Assembly (NCBI GenBank): GCA_948567375.1
Contig: OX419756.1
Coordinates: 27,754,552-27,818,551 of the forward strand
DNA: 64,000 bases
Direction of reading: 5' to 3'
Source: Lunularia cruciata
Taxonomy: Eukaryota; Streptophyta; Marchantiopsida; Lunulariales; Lunulariaceae
Under the pieces are notes generated by a model, which was not told the DNA's origin, did no database searches, and worked only from the letters and a program-made list of their open reading frames with translations. A program made the translations under genes and the position numbers. Below are positions 1 through 11,662 of this stretch, in pieces; the first letter of the stretch is position 1; each line of letters starts with the position of its first letter.

Positions 1-33
1 TCCCAAGATGGGAAGTTTGCCAAGAAGGCAACC

Positions 34-1506
34 ATGGAGCAAGCTTGGAAGAGAGATGAATCCCTAGAAGGAAAGTTTGTTAATGAAGCAGCCATAGAGC
101 AAGCTTTGGAGGAAGGTAAGTCTGTATTTGCAGTGTGGATCAAGGCGATTGCACAAGAACAATCTGAGGAGGGCCAGGTGCCGCATCAAGCAACGGTTGA
201 TCGGATAGTTCAAGAGTTGGAATATGTGTTTCTGGATGATCTGCCAAAGGGATTACCCTCTGATCGAGGTATGCCCTTCAAGATCGAGTTATTGCCAGGG
301 AGTACTCTTGTAAGTAGACCAATCTATTGGCTCTCACCAAAGGAGTTGGAGGAGTTGCGAACAACACTTACAGAGTTGTTGGAGAAGGATTTCATACGAT
401 ATAGTACCTCTCCATGGGGAGCACCGGTACTATTTGTTCCAAAGAAGGATGGAGGACTTTGTTTCTGTATTGATTACCGTGGGCTCAATAAGCAAACCGT
501 GAAAAATGCATATCCCTTGCCTCGGATTGATGACCTGCTTGATCAATTAAGTGGAGCACGCTACTTTTCCAAGCTAGATCTTTGTAGCGGCTATTGGCAA
601 ATTCCTATTGAAGGAGCGGACGTGCAAAAGACTGCCTTTCGCACAAGGTATGGACATTTTGAGTGAAGAGTTCTACCTTTTGGACTCACTAATGCTCTAG
701 CAGTCTTCATGGATCAGATGCATCGGGTGTTGGAGGGACTATTGGATTAGTCCGTGGTAGTATTCTTAGATGATATCTTAATCTATAGTAGGATAGAGGT
801 AGAACACAGGAATCATGTGTGAGAAGTCCTAAGATGACTACGACAGTGGAAATTTTATTGCAAGAAGTCAAAGTGTGCTTTTTGGCAAAAGGAGGTTACC
901 TTCTTGGGTCATAAGATCTCATCAGAGGGGATCAAAATGGAAGAAGAGAAGATCAAGGCCATTACTGACTGGCCTACCCCAAAGGATGCTACCAAAGTAT
1001 GAGCATTCAATGCATTGGCCAGTTTTTACCGATGGGTCATCCACTATTATGCTCACGTGGCTGCACCATTGACTGACCTCTTAGGAAAGAACTCGAGCTT
1101 CCAATGGACCACCAAGCATGAAGAAGCATTCCAGAAGTTAAAGCATATGGTGTCTTCAAGACCCATTCTTCAACCATATGATCCTCAACTACCTTGTGTG
1201 GTTGATTTTGATGCTTCTAACTTTGCAATTGGAGCTGTGTTGCAACAAGAATTTCCAAATGGACTACATCCTATTGCCTTTGTGTCTCGCCAACTAAGTA
1301 CAGCTGAAAGAAATTACTCTGCTCGAGATCAGGAACAACTTGCAATGGTATATGCCACCAAGGTATGGAGGCATTATCTCTTGGGGAAACAAGTGATCAT
1401 GCAAACTGATCACAAGCCATTGTTGCAGACCTTACACCTAGAGCACATGAAGAGTCAACATTCATCGATGGGAAGAGCAACTCCAATTGTTCAACATCAA
1501 ACTTGA
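34..1506 (+). pseudogene. gypsy reverse transcriptase and RNase H, interrupted
   Basis: Copies element RNA into DNA and removes the RNA strand. One frame runs through 34-1506 with TGA or TAG at 664, 748, 820, 835 and 1000. Before the first stop are the linker and RT fingers/palm ([17 protein letters not shown]). After it come LPFGLTNA and the catalytic FLDDILIY (about 763-786). RNase H follows with DFDASNFAIGAVLQQ and QTDHKPLL. The stops at 820, 835 and 1000 are TGA and that at 748 is TAG, all reachable by single C-to-T or G-to-A changes from sense codons. The frame is lost between about 1440 and 1500, before the integrase frame. Confidence 0.9.
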
Positions 1507-3037
1507 GTACAAACCAGGTTGGTTCCATGTCATCCCTGATGCTCTATCACGATGACCTGATTTGAAGTCTCTTCCTCTCATCGTGGCAGCAATTACGACG
1601 GTGTCAGTTGATCCCAAGATTCATAACGAGTTTTGGTTAGCTCTACAGCAAGATCCCTTCTTCCAAATGGTACATGGTCGGCTAACAACAGGTGACAAAG
1701 AGTACAACACCTTCTCCTTCAAGGAAGGCCTTCTATTCCATGCGGACCGGATCTATGTTCCAGCCAAAGGTGATCTTCGACTTGTGCTCCTTCAAGAAGC
1801 CCATGATTTACCCATCGTTGGTCACATGGGTGTGGACAAGACCTTGGGTACCCTTCAACGTCAATGGTGGTGGCCCAACATGACACGGGATGTTCAAGAA
1901 TTTGTCCGATCGTGTGAGAGCTGCCAACGTAACAAGGTTAGCAACCAAAAGCCAGGTGGACTCCTTCAACCGCTTGCCGTTCCATCAGCTCGTTGGGAGC
2001 ATGTGAGCTTGGATCTCATCACATCCTTGCTAAAGACAAAAAAAGGACACACCACCATTGTGGTGTTTGTGGATAAGCTTAGTAAGCAAATCCACTTGGC
2101 ACCAACCTGTGATACCGTGGATGCTCCAACCTTAGCGCAAATATACTTCAACAATATCTTCAGGCATCATGGAATGCCATGCGTACTCATCTCCAACCGT
2201 GATCCTCGCTTTACCGGGAAGTTTTGGCAAACACTCTTTCAAATACTTGGCACCAAGCTTGCTTTGTCCACGGCCTATCATCCTCAAACTAATGGACAAA
2301 CCAAACGTGCAAATCGTACATTGGAGGATATGTTGCATGCCTTTGTCAATGTCCACCATACCAATTGGCATGAATGTCTTGCCGCTACCGAATTTGCCTA
2401 CAACCATTCCAAACAGGCAAGCACCGGATTCTCTCCTTTCTTTCTCAATTTTGGCCAAGATCCGCTTGTTCCAAATTCTCTTCTTGCTTCCCCTCCATCT
2501 CAGGTTCCTCATACTTCCACATTCTTGACCACTATATCCCAATCTCTCCAACAAGCCAAGTCTCACCTCCTTGTTGCTCAGAATTGCCAAAAACAATATG
2601 CGGACCACCATCGTCGAGATCTCACCTTTGAATTCGGTGATAAAGTCATGCTATCCTCTAGTAACCTCCCTCTCCCACTTGATACCCAAGTTTGTAAACT
2701 TGCCCCCAATTGGATAGGACCTTTTGGTATCACCCAAATTGTCTCTCCTATTGCTTATCGTCTTGCCTTGCCTTGTCACATGCATATCCATCCTGTTTTT
2801 CATGTTTCCAAGTTGAAACCCTTTGTTCCTAACCCCTCTTCCTTTTCCTCTTGAGTCCAACCTCCCGTTCTTCCTATCCTTATCAATGATCATGAGGAGT
2901 ACGAAGTTGATCGTATCCTTGCGCATTGCCACATTCAACGAGGCCGTCGCCAACATACGGAGTACAAGGTCCTTTGGAAAGGGTATCCCCTTCATGATGT
3001 CACATGGGAACCTCTTTCTCACCTCCACAATGCATAG
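1507..3037 (+). pseudogene. gypsy integrase with C-terminal chromodomain
   Basis: Inserts the element DNA into the host; the chromodomain binds modified histone H3 and steers insertion. The open stretch 1562-2854 holds the HHCC zinc finger (HMGVDKTLGTL, then CESCQRNK) and the catalytic core. The core starts normally (SLDLI), but the second acidic residue is Asn (ISNRDPRF, codon 2195-2197) and the catalytic Glu is Lys (QTKRANRT, codon 2303-2305), so the triad is destroyed. After TGA at 2852-2854 the same frame continues into a chromodomain at 2894-3034 (EEYEVDRIL, VLWKGYP, TWEPLSHL), closed by TAG at 3035. Upstream, at about 1550, another TGA interrupts the DALSR region. Confidence 0.88.
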
Positions 3038-3103
3038 ACGGCCATCCAGGAATTTGAAGCTTCATTGGCAACGAGGACGTCACCAACTAGCGGCGGGGGA
3101 ATA

Positions 3104-3619
3104 TGTAACAATATGGAGTTTAGTGATGAAGTCAGTTAGGCTCACGAAGTAGCACATAAGACAAATTAGCCTAGAATATTCTGGAAGTATCTAGGAAGCT
3201 TCTTGGGAAGCTTCTTGGTTAGCTTAGCTTGCACCTTAAGTAAGTAGCTTCTAGAAGGAAGCTTCTAGAAGCTTCTAACTAGCTTAGCTTGCACGCCAAG
3301 TAGGCAGCTTCTAGAAGGAAGCTTCTTGAGAAGCTTTCTAGTTAACTTGGCTTGCACTCTAAGAAATTGGCTTGAGGAAGCTTCTTGAGAAGCTTCTCAA
3401 GGGCCTTGTATGCTACCTATAAATACCAAAGCCAAAGCTCATGCTAGGCATTCAAAGTTTTCCCTCATTCAAGTGTCCCAATGTGAGTTTCCATTCTCCT
3501 ATTTCTCTCCTCGGTTTTGGTCTTTTACAAACGTGATTTGCAATGGAAAAATCATGACATTTTGCTAGGATGGTGGTTCATAGATCCATATCATCTAGGA
3601 TCCACAACCTACCATTACA
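3104..3619 (+). repeat. 3' LTR of the chromovirus
   Basis: It starts TGTAACA directly after a purine-rich tract and ends TTACA, giving matching TGT/ACA ends and about 516 bp. U3 (about 3190-3400) holds three to four degenerate copies of a unit of about 60 bp rich in AAGCTTC and TTCTAGAAG palindromes. A TATA box, TATAAATA, lies at 3418-3425. The 5' LTR is outside the window, so the ends are inferred and not checked by pairing. Confidence 0.65.
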
Positions 3620-3699
3620 AAAAGTGAGTCCTTGGGTGCTGGTGATGCCTTTGGATGATTGACCACCTATAATTTTTGGATCATTTTTGTAGCAGCAAG

Positions 3700-5171
3700 A
3701 ATCTTTGGCCAAAGTTCAAGGTTCATCTTGATTTCCACCACCAAATTGTTTGCCATCGGTATTCAGGTGAATGCATCTACAAGTTGCTTCTTACTTTCCA
3801 CATATCTGATTGTCATGTTGAATTGTTGTCTCCATTCTATCTATTGAATCTATCACAAAGAAAGATCCTTTTGTGTCTCAAGGTAGACTAAAGGTTTGTG
3901 GTCTGTCTTTACCACAAATGTATTCTCACCCAAATAGTGCTTCCAAAGCTTGGCTGCAAGGACAATGACCAGCTCTTCTTGTTTGGTGGTGTGATAGTTG
4001 AATTCTGTCAATAGCAACTTACAAGAGAAATATGCAATTGAGTGCTATCCATGTTGCTATTCTTGTTGTAGAATTACTCGTATTGCTACACTTGATGCAT
4101 CCATAGTCATCTTGATTGGACGTTTTGGGTCATACCATTTCAAGATTGGTGCATGTAGTAATGTGTCTTTCAACTTTTGAAAGGCCAATTCTTGTGTGGT
4201 TCCCCATATCCACCTCTTTCCCTTGCCAAATAGTGTTGTGAGAGGCTGTGAAAACTTGGAGAAGTCCTTGACAAATCAATGATAAAACCCCATCAATCCC
4301 AAGAAATTCTTGAGTTAAGTCTGATCTTTTGGAGCACTCCATTTTTGAATGATATCTATTGTATCTGTTAATACTTGGATACCCTTCATACTTACTCTAT
4401 GCCTTAAGTAATCTACTTTAGATTTGCCAAACTCACACTTTGAGATTTGGCATATAATTGATTTTATTGTAGAATTTGGAGGATTTCTCACAGATGTTGC
4501 TTGTGCTCCGTTAGCATCCTATTGTAGACTAAGATGTCATCAAGAAAAATGACAATAGACTTATCCAAGTATGGACAAAATATGTCATTTATCAAACTCA
4601 TGAAAGTGGTTGGAGTGTTGGTGAGGCCAAATGGCTTCACCAAGTACTCAAAGTGACCATACCTTGTTTGAAAGGCTGTTTTGTGTATGTCTTCTTCCAC
4701 AATTCTGATTTGGTTGTAACCGCTCCGCAAATCAAGTTTGGTGAAATACCTTGCCCTATTGAGTTGATCAAACAAGTCATCCATGCGAGGTAATGGATCT
4801 TTTTTCTTCACCGTTTGTTGATTCAGTCCCCAATAGTCAATGCACATGCGTATTATTCCATCCTTCTTCTTCACAAACAAGACAAGAGCCCCATATGGTG
4901 ATACATTGGGTTAGATAAGCTTCTTTTGCAACATATCATTGATTTAAACCTTACATTCCTCCAACTCCTGAGGTGATAGTAGATATGGGGCCTTACAAGG
5001 AGGTGTCTTCCCAATATGTATCTCAATTTTATGATCTACTCTCCTTTTTTGTGGTAACACTACCGGTAATTCATCTGGAAAGACATCTTGGAACTCATTG
5101 ATCACATCTTTCAATTTCTGAAGAATTTTTCCGTTGTGTCGGGCACTCTGGACTTCTCTTATTAAACCCAT
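3700..5171 (-). pseudogene. gypsy RT and RNase H (minus strand), broken
   Basis: The RT core is open over 4880-4488, with [42 protein letters not shown] and the catalytic FLDDILVYN. The linker lies at 5171-4944 (EFQDVFPDELP). RNase H is readable but full of stops between about 4130 and 3720 (MTMDASSVAI, VVKTDHKPLVY). It is related to, but clearly diverged from, the chromovirus at 1-3619. Confidence 0.88.
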
Positions 5172-5479
5172 GAAAAATCTATTTGTCTTACCTATAGATG
5201 TGATCTCTTGACATACAGAGGCAATTCTTGCCTTTGTGATCTTCCTTTAGTCCCAAAGATCTTCCATTGACTAGTTTTCACTACTTTCTTTCTCCAATCT
5301 GCCATGGGGTTGTAGTGCTTCATCCAATGCATACCTAAGATTGCATCATAAGAAGCTAGTTGTATCACTCACCACTTGATTGCTTCCCAATACCCTCCTA
5401 TAGAGAGTATTAAATTTCGAGGTAACAACTCAATCCTCTCTGTCTGACCATTAGGTAACTCTACTTTGTCCTTCTCATC

Positions 5480-6817
5480 TGTCATTCTCATCCTTCTCTA
5501 GTTTCATCTCCAGTCTTATCCCAATAGAGCAAGACAAGAAATTCTTTATTGCCCCAAGGTCTATCAACACTCTCACCACATTGCCTTCTAGCACTCCATT
5601 TACAACAATTGATTGTGCATTTATCTTCCTCTTTCTTTGCACACTCATCCTCTTCTCCCTTGCTTTTACTCTTCTTCATTGAGCCAATAAGGCCGCGAGG
5701 TACATTTACTAGCAATCTTTGTTTTCCAATACAGTTTCCATATCTTCCTCTTCAATTTGTCTCTCCATGTGGTTCAGAGGTTGCTTGTATGGAAACTAAG
5801 GACCTCTACGATGACGAGCACAGCAATTGATGGCTATATGCCCAATTTTGCCACAATTATAACATTGTTGTTATTTTCCTTGAGCTCCTTCTTCCCGTGG
5901 GACTCCTTCTCTCCTTTCTTCAACCCATTCCCGTTCTCCTTGGAGAGGTCTTGCTCCTCTATCTTGGAACTAAATGTTGCCCAATTCCATAGGCATTGGT
6001 CCACCAAAATGGTATGTCTCCGCTTGATAGTTTTGCATTGGTGTTATTGCTTCACCTCCTCCAAGCACCCCTACTATTCTTTGGGCGTAAGCAATGGCTT
6101 CAAAAACAGCACAAGGATTTTGCACCATTACCTCTTGGTGAATCTACTCTTTTAATATACTCTTGAAATTATGAAAAGCTTTGGTTGGACTCATATCAAT
6201 TTTTGCAACCTGTAGATCCAAAAATGCCTCAATGTACTCTTCTATGTTATTCTTCTACTTCAACCCCCAGAGTCTAGTTCGGCCATTTGCACGAAATCCA
6301 GAAATTGGAAATCCTTGAGCAGCCCTTCTTGCATGGTTGTCCAAGTGACCTCTCTTCCTTCTACCAACATTGATCGTTCCCAAGTGCCATACCATGTGAG
6401 GGTCCTATCGGTCAAGTACTCACACGCAAACACACTTGTAGAATGATCAGTGATCTCCATTGTAAACAATTGAAGGTATCTATTCATTCTTGAAATCCAA
6501 TTTTCCACTTCTTCCATGGGACATTGTCCTTTGTAAGGCTCAATGTAACATGTCTTTTTCATTTGTAGTAACAATGTGGCTTGGTTGTTGATTGGAATTG
6601 GTGTCATCAGCATGCATAACTCTCCAGGTACTTCGATTGCTGATGCTGGTTGTTGAGATGACTCCCCTTCTTGCATTACTTGATCCTTCTTGATAGCACT
6701 TGATTTTGCAATTCCTCCATGGTCATCTTGATTTCTAGAAACTTGTTTAATATCCTTTGCATTCCTTGCATCAACTCTTACAATTGCCGATCCATGATTC
6801 CTACACATGATCGACAT
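5480..6817 (-). pseudogene. gypsy gag, zinc knuckle and protease, broken
   Basis: Capsid-type gag is open over 6817-6260 (QCPMEEVENWISRMNRYL and LTWYGTWE are typical retrotransposon gag). A CCHC zinc knuckle reads CYNCGKIGHIAINC at 5864-5823. The aspartic protease core is near 5620-5500 and reads VLIDLGAIKNFLS; the usual D-S/T-G active-site triplet is D-L-G here, so the active site looks altered. Frames change between the three blocks. Confidence 0.8.
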
Positions 6818-7393
6818 ACACTTGCTACTTCCTACTTCAATAGAGGGTTAGAATGATCATTTGGGATGGTGCACAAACTATGGGGACTACCATTGGGACC
6901 TCAAAGGCCATCACTCATTAATATTATTCCTCACAAAAAATTGCAGACTACAAAATCCTTAAACATTACTTTTGGTCTAATTATATAATGGATTTCTACT
7001 TGCATGTTGAAAGGGTGAGGATTCAGTACATTCAGATCCATAACATCATAATAGAATGTAGATTGTAAAATTCCACTCTATATTATATACCACCATAGGT
7101 AGAACCATCGGGTCTAGAGAATTCATCACGTTGTCTTTGAATTTTGCTCCAAAGTGATAAACTAACGATACTCTCATTTGCTCATGTTAGATGTACATAA
7201 TCTTGATGTGAAATGGATTCCAAATGGGAAGCTAGGTGCAAAAAATTGTCCTCTTGGTGCATCCATCACATCCGCTCTCTAAAGCTCTTCGTAAGTCTAT
7301 CAATTGCACTATGTTCTCCACCTCAAATTACTCAGTTTTAGTAGCTTGTGCTCTTCCAAGAGGGATTATCCACTCTCTTGAAATAAAACACTC

Positions 7394-7800
7394 GCTTTGA
7401 TACCACTGTAATAATTTGAGGACAAGAGAACTCTTCAAAAGATATACAAAAGAGAAAATATAGATTTCACACTCAATCCTTCAATGCCCCAAAGGAGCAC
7501 CTTCTCTTTATTATATAGCCAAGGAGTATCTCCTCCAAGGAAGCTCCACCATAGGATTAGGTACATGGATAGGTGACATGTCAGCAAGCTTTACCCTTAG
7601 ATTACTTGCTTGGATGGGTGACATGTCCGTTTTGGTCCCATCTGGTTGGTCAAATAAGCTTTGATCGGAGTGAATCTTTTAGAGAATTTTCTTGTGGGAA
7701 TCTCATAATGACGTAGGTGAGGTACCATTCGAAACCTCTTGGTGAGACAAATTGAGAGGAAGGGAAAGTTAGCCTTTCCTCCATTGGGAGAAATCAACAC
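7394..7800 (-). repeat. primer binding site and 5' LTR of the minus gypsy element
   Basis: On the minus strand 7405-7394 reads TGGTATCAAAGC, one base from the initiator tRNA-Met primer site TGGTATCAGAGC, and sits one base from an LTR end in ACA at 7407. A TATA-like sequence on the minus strand lies near 7508-7518. The outer LTR end (about 7797) is a guess from a CAACA end; no second LTR is available to check it. Confidence 0.55.
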
Positions 7801-7833
7801 ATTAATTCATTTGTTTAGGCCTCCGAAATTACC

Positions 7834-8145
7834 TCTAAAGTTTTCAAACCTATTTTGGCTTCTGCCCTATTAGTAGAACTGCTCTTTTGGTGATACCTCT
7901 ATCTGATCTACATTCCCTTTCATGTGTAACATCCTTCCAAATGTCATCACCCCAAGTTTCACCTTTAGATCATATGCCTAACTATTGATTCTAAAGTTTC
8001 CAAGCATGTTTCGGTTTCTGGCTTATTAGTAGAAGTACTCTTTTGGTGACACATCTAGCTTATCTACTTAGTACATCATGTATAAACATCATTCCATATG
8101 TTACCAAACCAAATTTCATCTCTAAATGATCTATCTAGCTATTTG
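7834..8145. repeat. 156-bp tandem duplication inside Copia integrase
   Basis: Two diverged copies with a 156-bp period start at TCTAAAG at 7834 and 7990. Both share TATTAGTAGAA and CTCTTTTGGTGA blocks. The period is a multiple of three (52 codons). On the minus strand both correspond to the segment just after the integrase core, so it is an in-frame duplication of coding sequence. Confidence 0.7.
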
Positions 8146-9084
8146 TATTATAGTATACTGGAATGTTGATTGCTTTAGCCTAAAACACTTTGGGCAGACC
8201 AACATGGATCCTCATGCTATTAGCTCTTTCATTTAGAGTGTGATTCATGCGCTCAACCACTCCATTTTGTTACGGTGTGCCCGATAAGGGCTTCTCCATT
8301 CTAATTCCATGTATTGCACAAAATTCCTTGAACTCACTATTGTCATACTCATCACCATTGTTAGATCTTAGTTGCTTTAGCTTTGCACCAAACTCATTTT
8401 TGACCAAGCTTTTCCATTTCTTGAAAGTGGCAAATACCTCTAATTTATGCTTCAAGAAATATCCCAAACCTTCTTGGTTGGATCATCTATGAAGGTGATG
8501 CAATATTGTGAACTCCCAAGAGATGCAATTGGAGAAGGAACCCACACATCTATGTATACAAGCTCTAGCTTCCCTATCCTAGGTGCTCTTCTACCCTTCA
8601 AGAAATTAACCTTTTTCTACTTCCCAAAAATGCAATCTTCACAAAAGCCTACATCAATAGTTTTCAAATCCAGTTTTCAAATCTGGTACTTGTCCTCCAT
8701 CATCATCATCTTCATGCCTTTAGCACTCATATGCCCAAGCCTACAATGCCATAGATTACCGTTTGATACTATGTCTACAGGTGCCATCGTGTACTTGGTG
8801 TTGTTGGTGATGTAGAGAGTCCCCAGCTTGTTCTCCCGTGCAACCACCATAACGCTTTTGGTGATTTTCCATGAACCACCTACAAAGGTTGTGACATTCC
8901 CTTCACTATCAATTTGTCCAATTAAAATTAGATTTCTCTTCAAGCTTGGAACATGCCTAACATTCTTCAATTTCCACACAGACTGATCAAGCATTGTAAT
9001 ATAAACGTCAGCTCTCCCCACAATATCCAAAGGCTCATCATCTACAAGACAAACTTTGCCAAAATCACCAATTATGTAATTCAA
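8130..9084 (-). pseudogene. Copia pre-integrase and integrase
   Basis: The pre-integrase zinc domain is open over 9084-8677 (LKNVRHVPSLKRNLI, LWHCRLGHMSAKGM). The integrase core is read over about 8640-8130, with open part 8467-8270. The second catalytic acidic residue, in the motif before GEY, is Asn (LRSNNGDEY); the later Glu is kept (NGVVERMN). Several TAG/TGA codons follow. Asp to Asn again equals a G-to-A change on the coding strand. Confidence 0.85.
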
Positions 9085-10010
9085 TTACAACATACACTCT
9101 TTTCGTGAGGTAGAGTAAAAGGAAATTCTTGAGTCAAGAATCCATGACTCCACATGACTGTCTGCACTAAAGATCAAAACATCATTGACTTCTTCTACAA
9201 CTGTATTCACTAAGTTCTCATTCTACTCCTTGCTTGGATTCTTCTTTAAGAGCCTATTGTGCTTTCTTGTGTGTCCCTTCTTACCCCGGTGCAAACATCC
9301 ATCACCTTTTGACTTGGACTTCCTTCTCGTGTTCGACTTGGATCTACTTCAACGATCACTACGATGCATAGTTCTTCCTTTGTTTTCAAGAGTATTTAGG
9401 GCCAATCCAGAGTTTGTGCTCAGACTCTCTCCTTCTAATAATTTCACCGAGGGTCAAATTTCAAATTTCCTCAAACCTCAATTTGTTTAACCCACAAGAA
9501 CTGCTTACTGTTGTCACACTTGCACTCCAACTTTCAAGTAAGGAGGATAGGAGAATTAAAGGACGCAGTTCATCCTCGAAATTGATTTGCACTGAACATA
9601 ATTGGCTCCGTGATCAGATTGAACTCATTAATATGATCTAAGACATAGTGACCTTCATTTATCTTCATGTTGAAAAGACAAAGCATCAAGTACATCTTGT
9701 AGGAGGCTCATGGTTTTTCATACATGTTAGACAAAGCTTTCCATAGACTTGTTGTAGTCTTCTCCTCTAGAAAATTGAACATCACATTTCTAACTAGTGT
9801 CAGGCGGACAACTCCCAAAGTTTGTCTATCCATCAAATCCCGATCTTCCTATAACATGAGCCCTGGTGGTTTCACACCTCGGCAAGATGCATGAAACTTT
9901 TTTTGATCTAGGTAGACCTCTATTTGCATTTTCCAGAAACCAAAGTCTTTACCATCTAATCTGTCTATCCTGACCTTTCCTTCCTCTCCTGCCATTGCTC
10001 TCACTGTTTT
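9085..10010 (-). pseudogene. Copia gag, decayed
   Basis: No long open frame remains, but the block between the primer site and pre-integrase has the expected position and size for Copia gag. A relic zinc knuckle reads CLHRGKKGHTRKHN near 9310-9250, having lost two of the cysteines expected in CCHC. A T-rich run lies at about 10009-10017. Confidence 0.5.
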
Positions 10011-10025
10011 TTTTTTCCTTCAACC

Positions 10026-10560
10026 TATTGCTCTGATATCAGTTGTTGTGGATCTCTATAGATTTACCATTCCTCTTTGGATAGTCTTCAGTTACATATA
10101 TTGAGATTCAGCCATATGTTGAGATAAACCCTGCATAGTAAAGAAAACTATACCGGAAGGAAAAACACCGTGGGACAACGAAAAGATAGAAAATGTACAC
10201 ACATCGATAGGTGCACAATATTTAACGTGGTTCAGAGTCACTTGCTCCTACATCCAAGGTAACACAGATTCAGGATTTTTACTCACTCTCAATACAGATT
10301 ACGGAGATCATTCGAAAGCTCTGCCCTGACCAAGTCTTTCCCTGTCCACTCGGTTCCTGTCCTTATCGTGATCTGCACTTCTCCTAATTATCTCCTGCTC
10401 ATCTGATATAAAAAACAGACCTCTCCTAACCAACCTCATGCTAATCAAAGTTACCAAAAATTCCACTGAATCTTTTTCCAAGGGGCACCTCTATTCAACT
10501 CGCGAAAAAAACCTCACTCTGCAGGTCGCATGGTTCTTTTTCTCTACTGTTGCACACACA
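10026..10560 (-). repeat. Copia primer binding site and 5' LTR
   Basis: 10041-10026 on the minus strand reads TGATATCAGAGCAATA, close to the initiator tRNA-Met primer site. The LTR begins at about 10042 (TGTTGTGG on the + strand). It contains ACGTGGTTC at about 10229, a motif common near Copia LTRs, and a TATA-like sequence (about 10405-10415, minus strand). The outer end at about 10555 is approximate. Confidence 0.5.
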
Positions 10561-11662
10561 CCAGAATGAGAAGAAGCACACACTCAAAAGTATCACCCCA
10601 ACATCCTAGATTGTCAAACACTGTCTCAGCCCTGGACAAGAAATCTCGTGGATGATCTGAGCCGCAGATCTCAGCATCAGAGATGGGATACATCGGACGA
10701 ATCAGGTTCCACATCCTAACAATCCTCAGCATGTTTTCGTGCATTTGGTGCTTCATGTCTCCGTAGATTGACCTAACATTTCGGATCATTAGTAATGAGC
10801 AAACTAAAACACAAATATTCTGCCGTCATCCGAAAATCCATTATGGTCATCGCACATTCTCGATATCTTCTAACGAAGCACTGTCCCAACTACCTACCTT
10901 GCCGATAATATAGACACTGTCAGCTATTTTCTTGCATTTCCTTTTGTCAGGATAATTCTCTACAGCTTCGAAGCATGAGTACATCAACATGTACATGCCT
11001 TAATTACCAAAAGACACTTCCAACGACATAATGAGCTTTTACTCCACAGAGTATGGTGATCTCGCACAGAAAGTTTTGGACATATATCTCTGGTCGTCGT
11101 CCGAAAGGTCGAGCATCAGTTGCGCCAGGATTTGCTGCAAATGGTGGTCTGCAAAGGACCAACAGTGAATCAGCAAGAAAATTGCCAACGCTGCACGGAC
11201 AGCTTGTTGAATGTAGTAATGATATAATTGCGACGCCAGCAAGTGTCGAGCCATTCATAGCACCGAATGGTTCACAGTCAGATAATTTTCTTTCTTCAGT
11301 TGGAACTTGACTCGCTAGTTCTGCAATATCAGATAGAGATCGAAAACACTTGCAAGATGGTTGTTGCAGAAAAGTTAGAGTGAATTGCTGAACTGAACTC
11401 CTAGATGCTATGCAAAAGTTGATTGTGTCAACTCATAGGTTTGATCTACAACATGCGAATGTGAAGGAAACGTTCACCAAGACTACGATTCATCTAACTC
11501 GACTACAGTTCATTAAGAGCAATAGAAACTCCGCCGTATAGTACAATCCGGAACGTCCTTGTAGCTTCTTACACCATCAGTTTATTAATCAACGCTCCTA
11601 GGACTACCAGCCAAATAATAGCACTGAGAATTATAAGCTGCCTTTACAAAAGCAGCTCTCAC

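Larger units (their letters stand above)
1..3619 (+). mobile_element. Ty3/gypsy chromovirus, 3' portion, decayed
   Basis: A long terminal repeat retrotransposon that enters the window already inside pol. In order it shows the protease-RT linker, reverse transcriptase, RNase H, integrase, a chromodomain, a purine-rich tract (about 3088-3102) and a 3' LTR (3104-3619). Integrase downstream of RT marks Ty3/gypsy, and the C-terminal chromodomain marks the chromovirus branch. In-frame stops and one frame change make it inactive. It ends directly against a minus-strand gypsy element that lacks its own integrase, so this element probably inserted into that one. Confidence 0.9.
3640..7800 (-). mobile_element. 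Ty3/gypsy element, integrase end missing
   Basis: A minus-strand gypsy element read from a 5' LTR (about 7407-7800) through a primer binding site (7394-7405), gag, zinc knuckle, protease, RT and RNase H. The sequence stops in RNase H at about 3700, where the chromovirus LTR abuts, so integrase and 3' LTR are absent from the window. Many stops and frame breaks are present throughout. Confidence 0.85.
7810..10560 (-). mobile_element. Copia element, 5' half only
   Basis: Minus-strand Ty1/Copia retrotransposon: LTR (about 10042-10560), primer site, gag, pre-integrase and integrase core. RT and RNase H are absent. The sequence breaks off after integrase at about 7830, next to the gypsy LTR. Coding regions carry stops and frame breaks. 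Confidence 0.85.

Noticed and set aside
2132-2611. Minus-strand 159-codon open frame
   Set aside because: Lies wholly within the integrase coding region on the other strand and has no domain.
11053-11310. Open frames on both strands in 11004-11310, conserved in unit 2
   Set aside because: Differences between units fall on all three codon positions in every frame, so none shows coding constraint; kept only as a possible exon.
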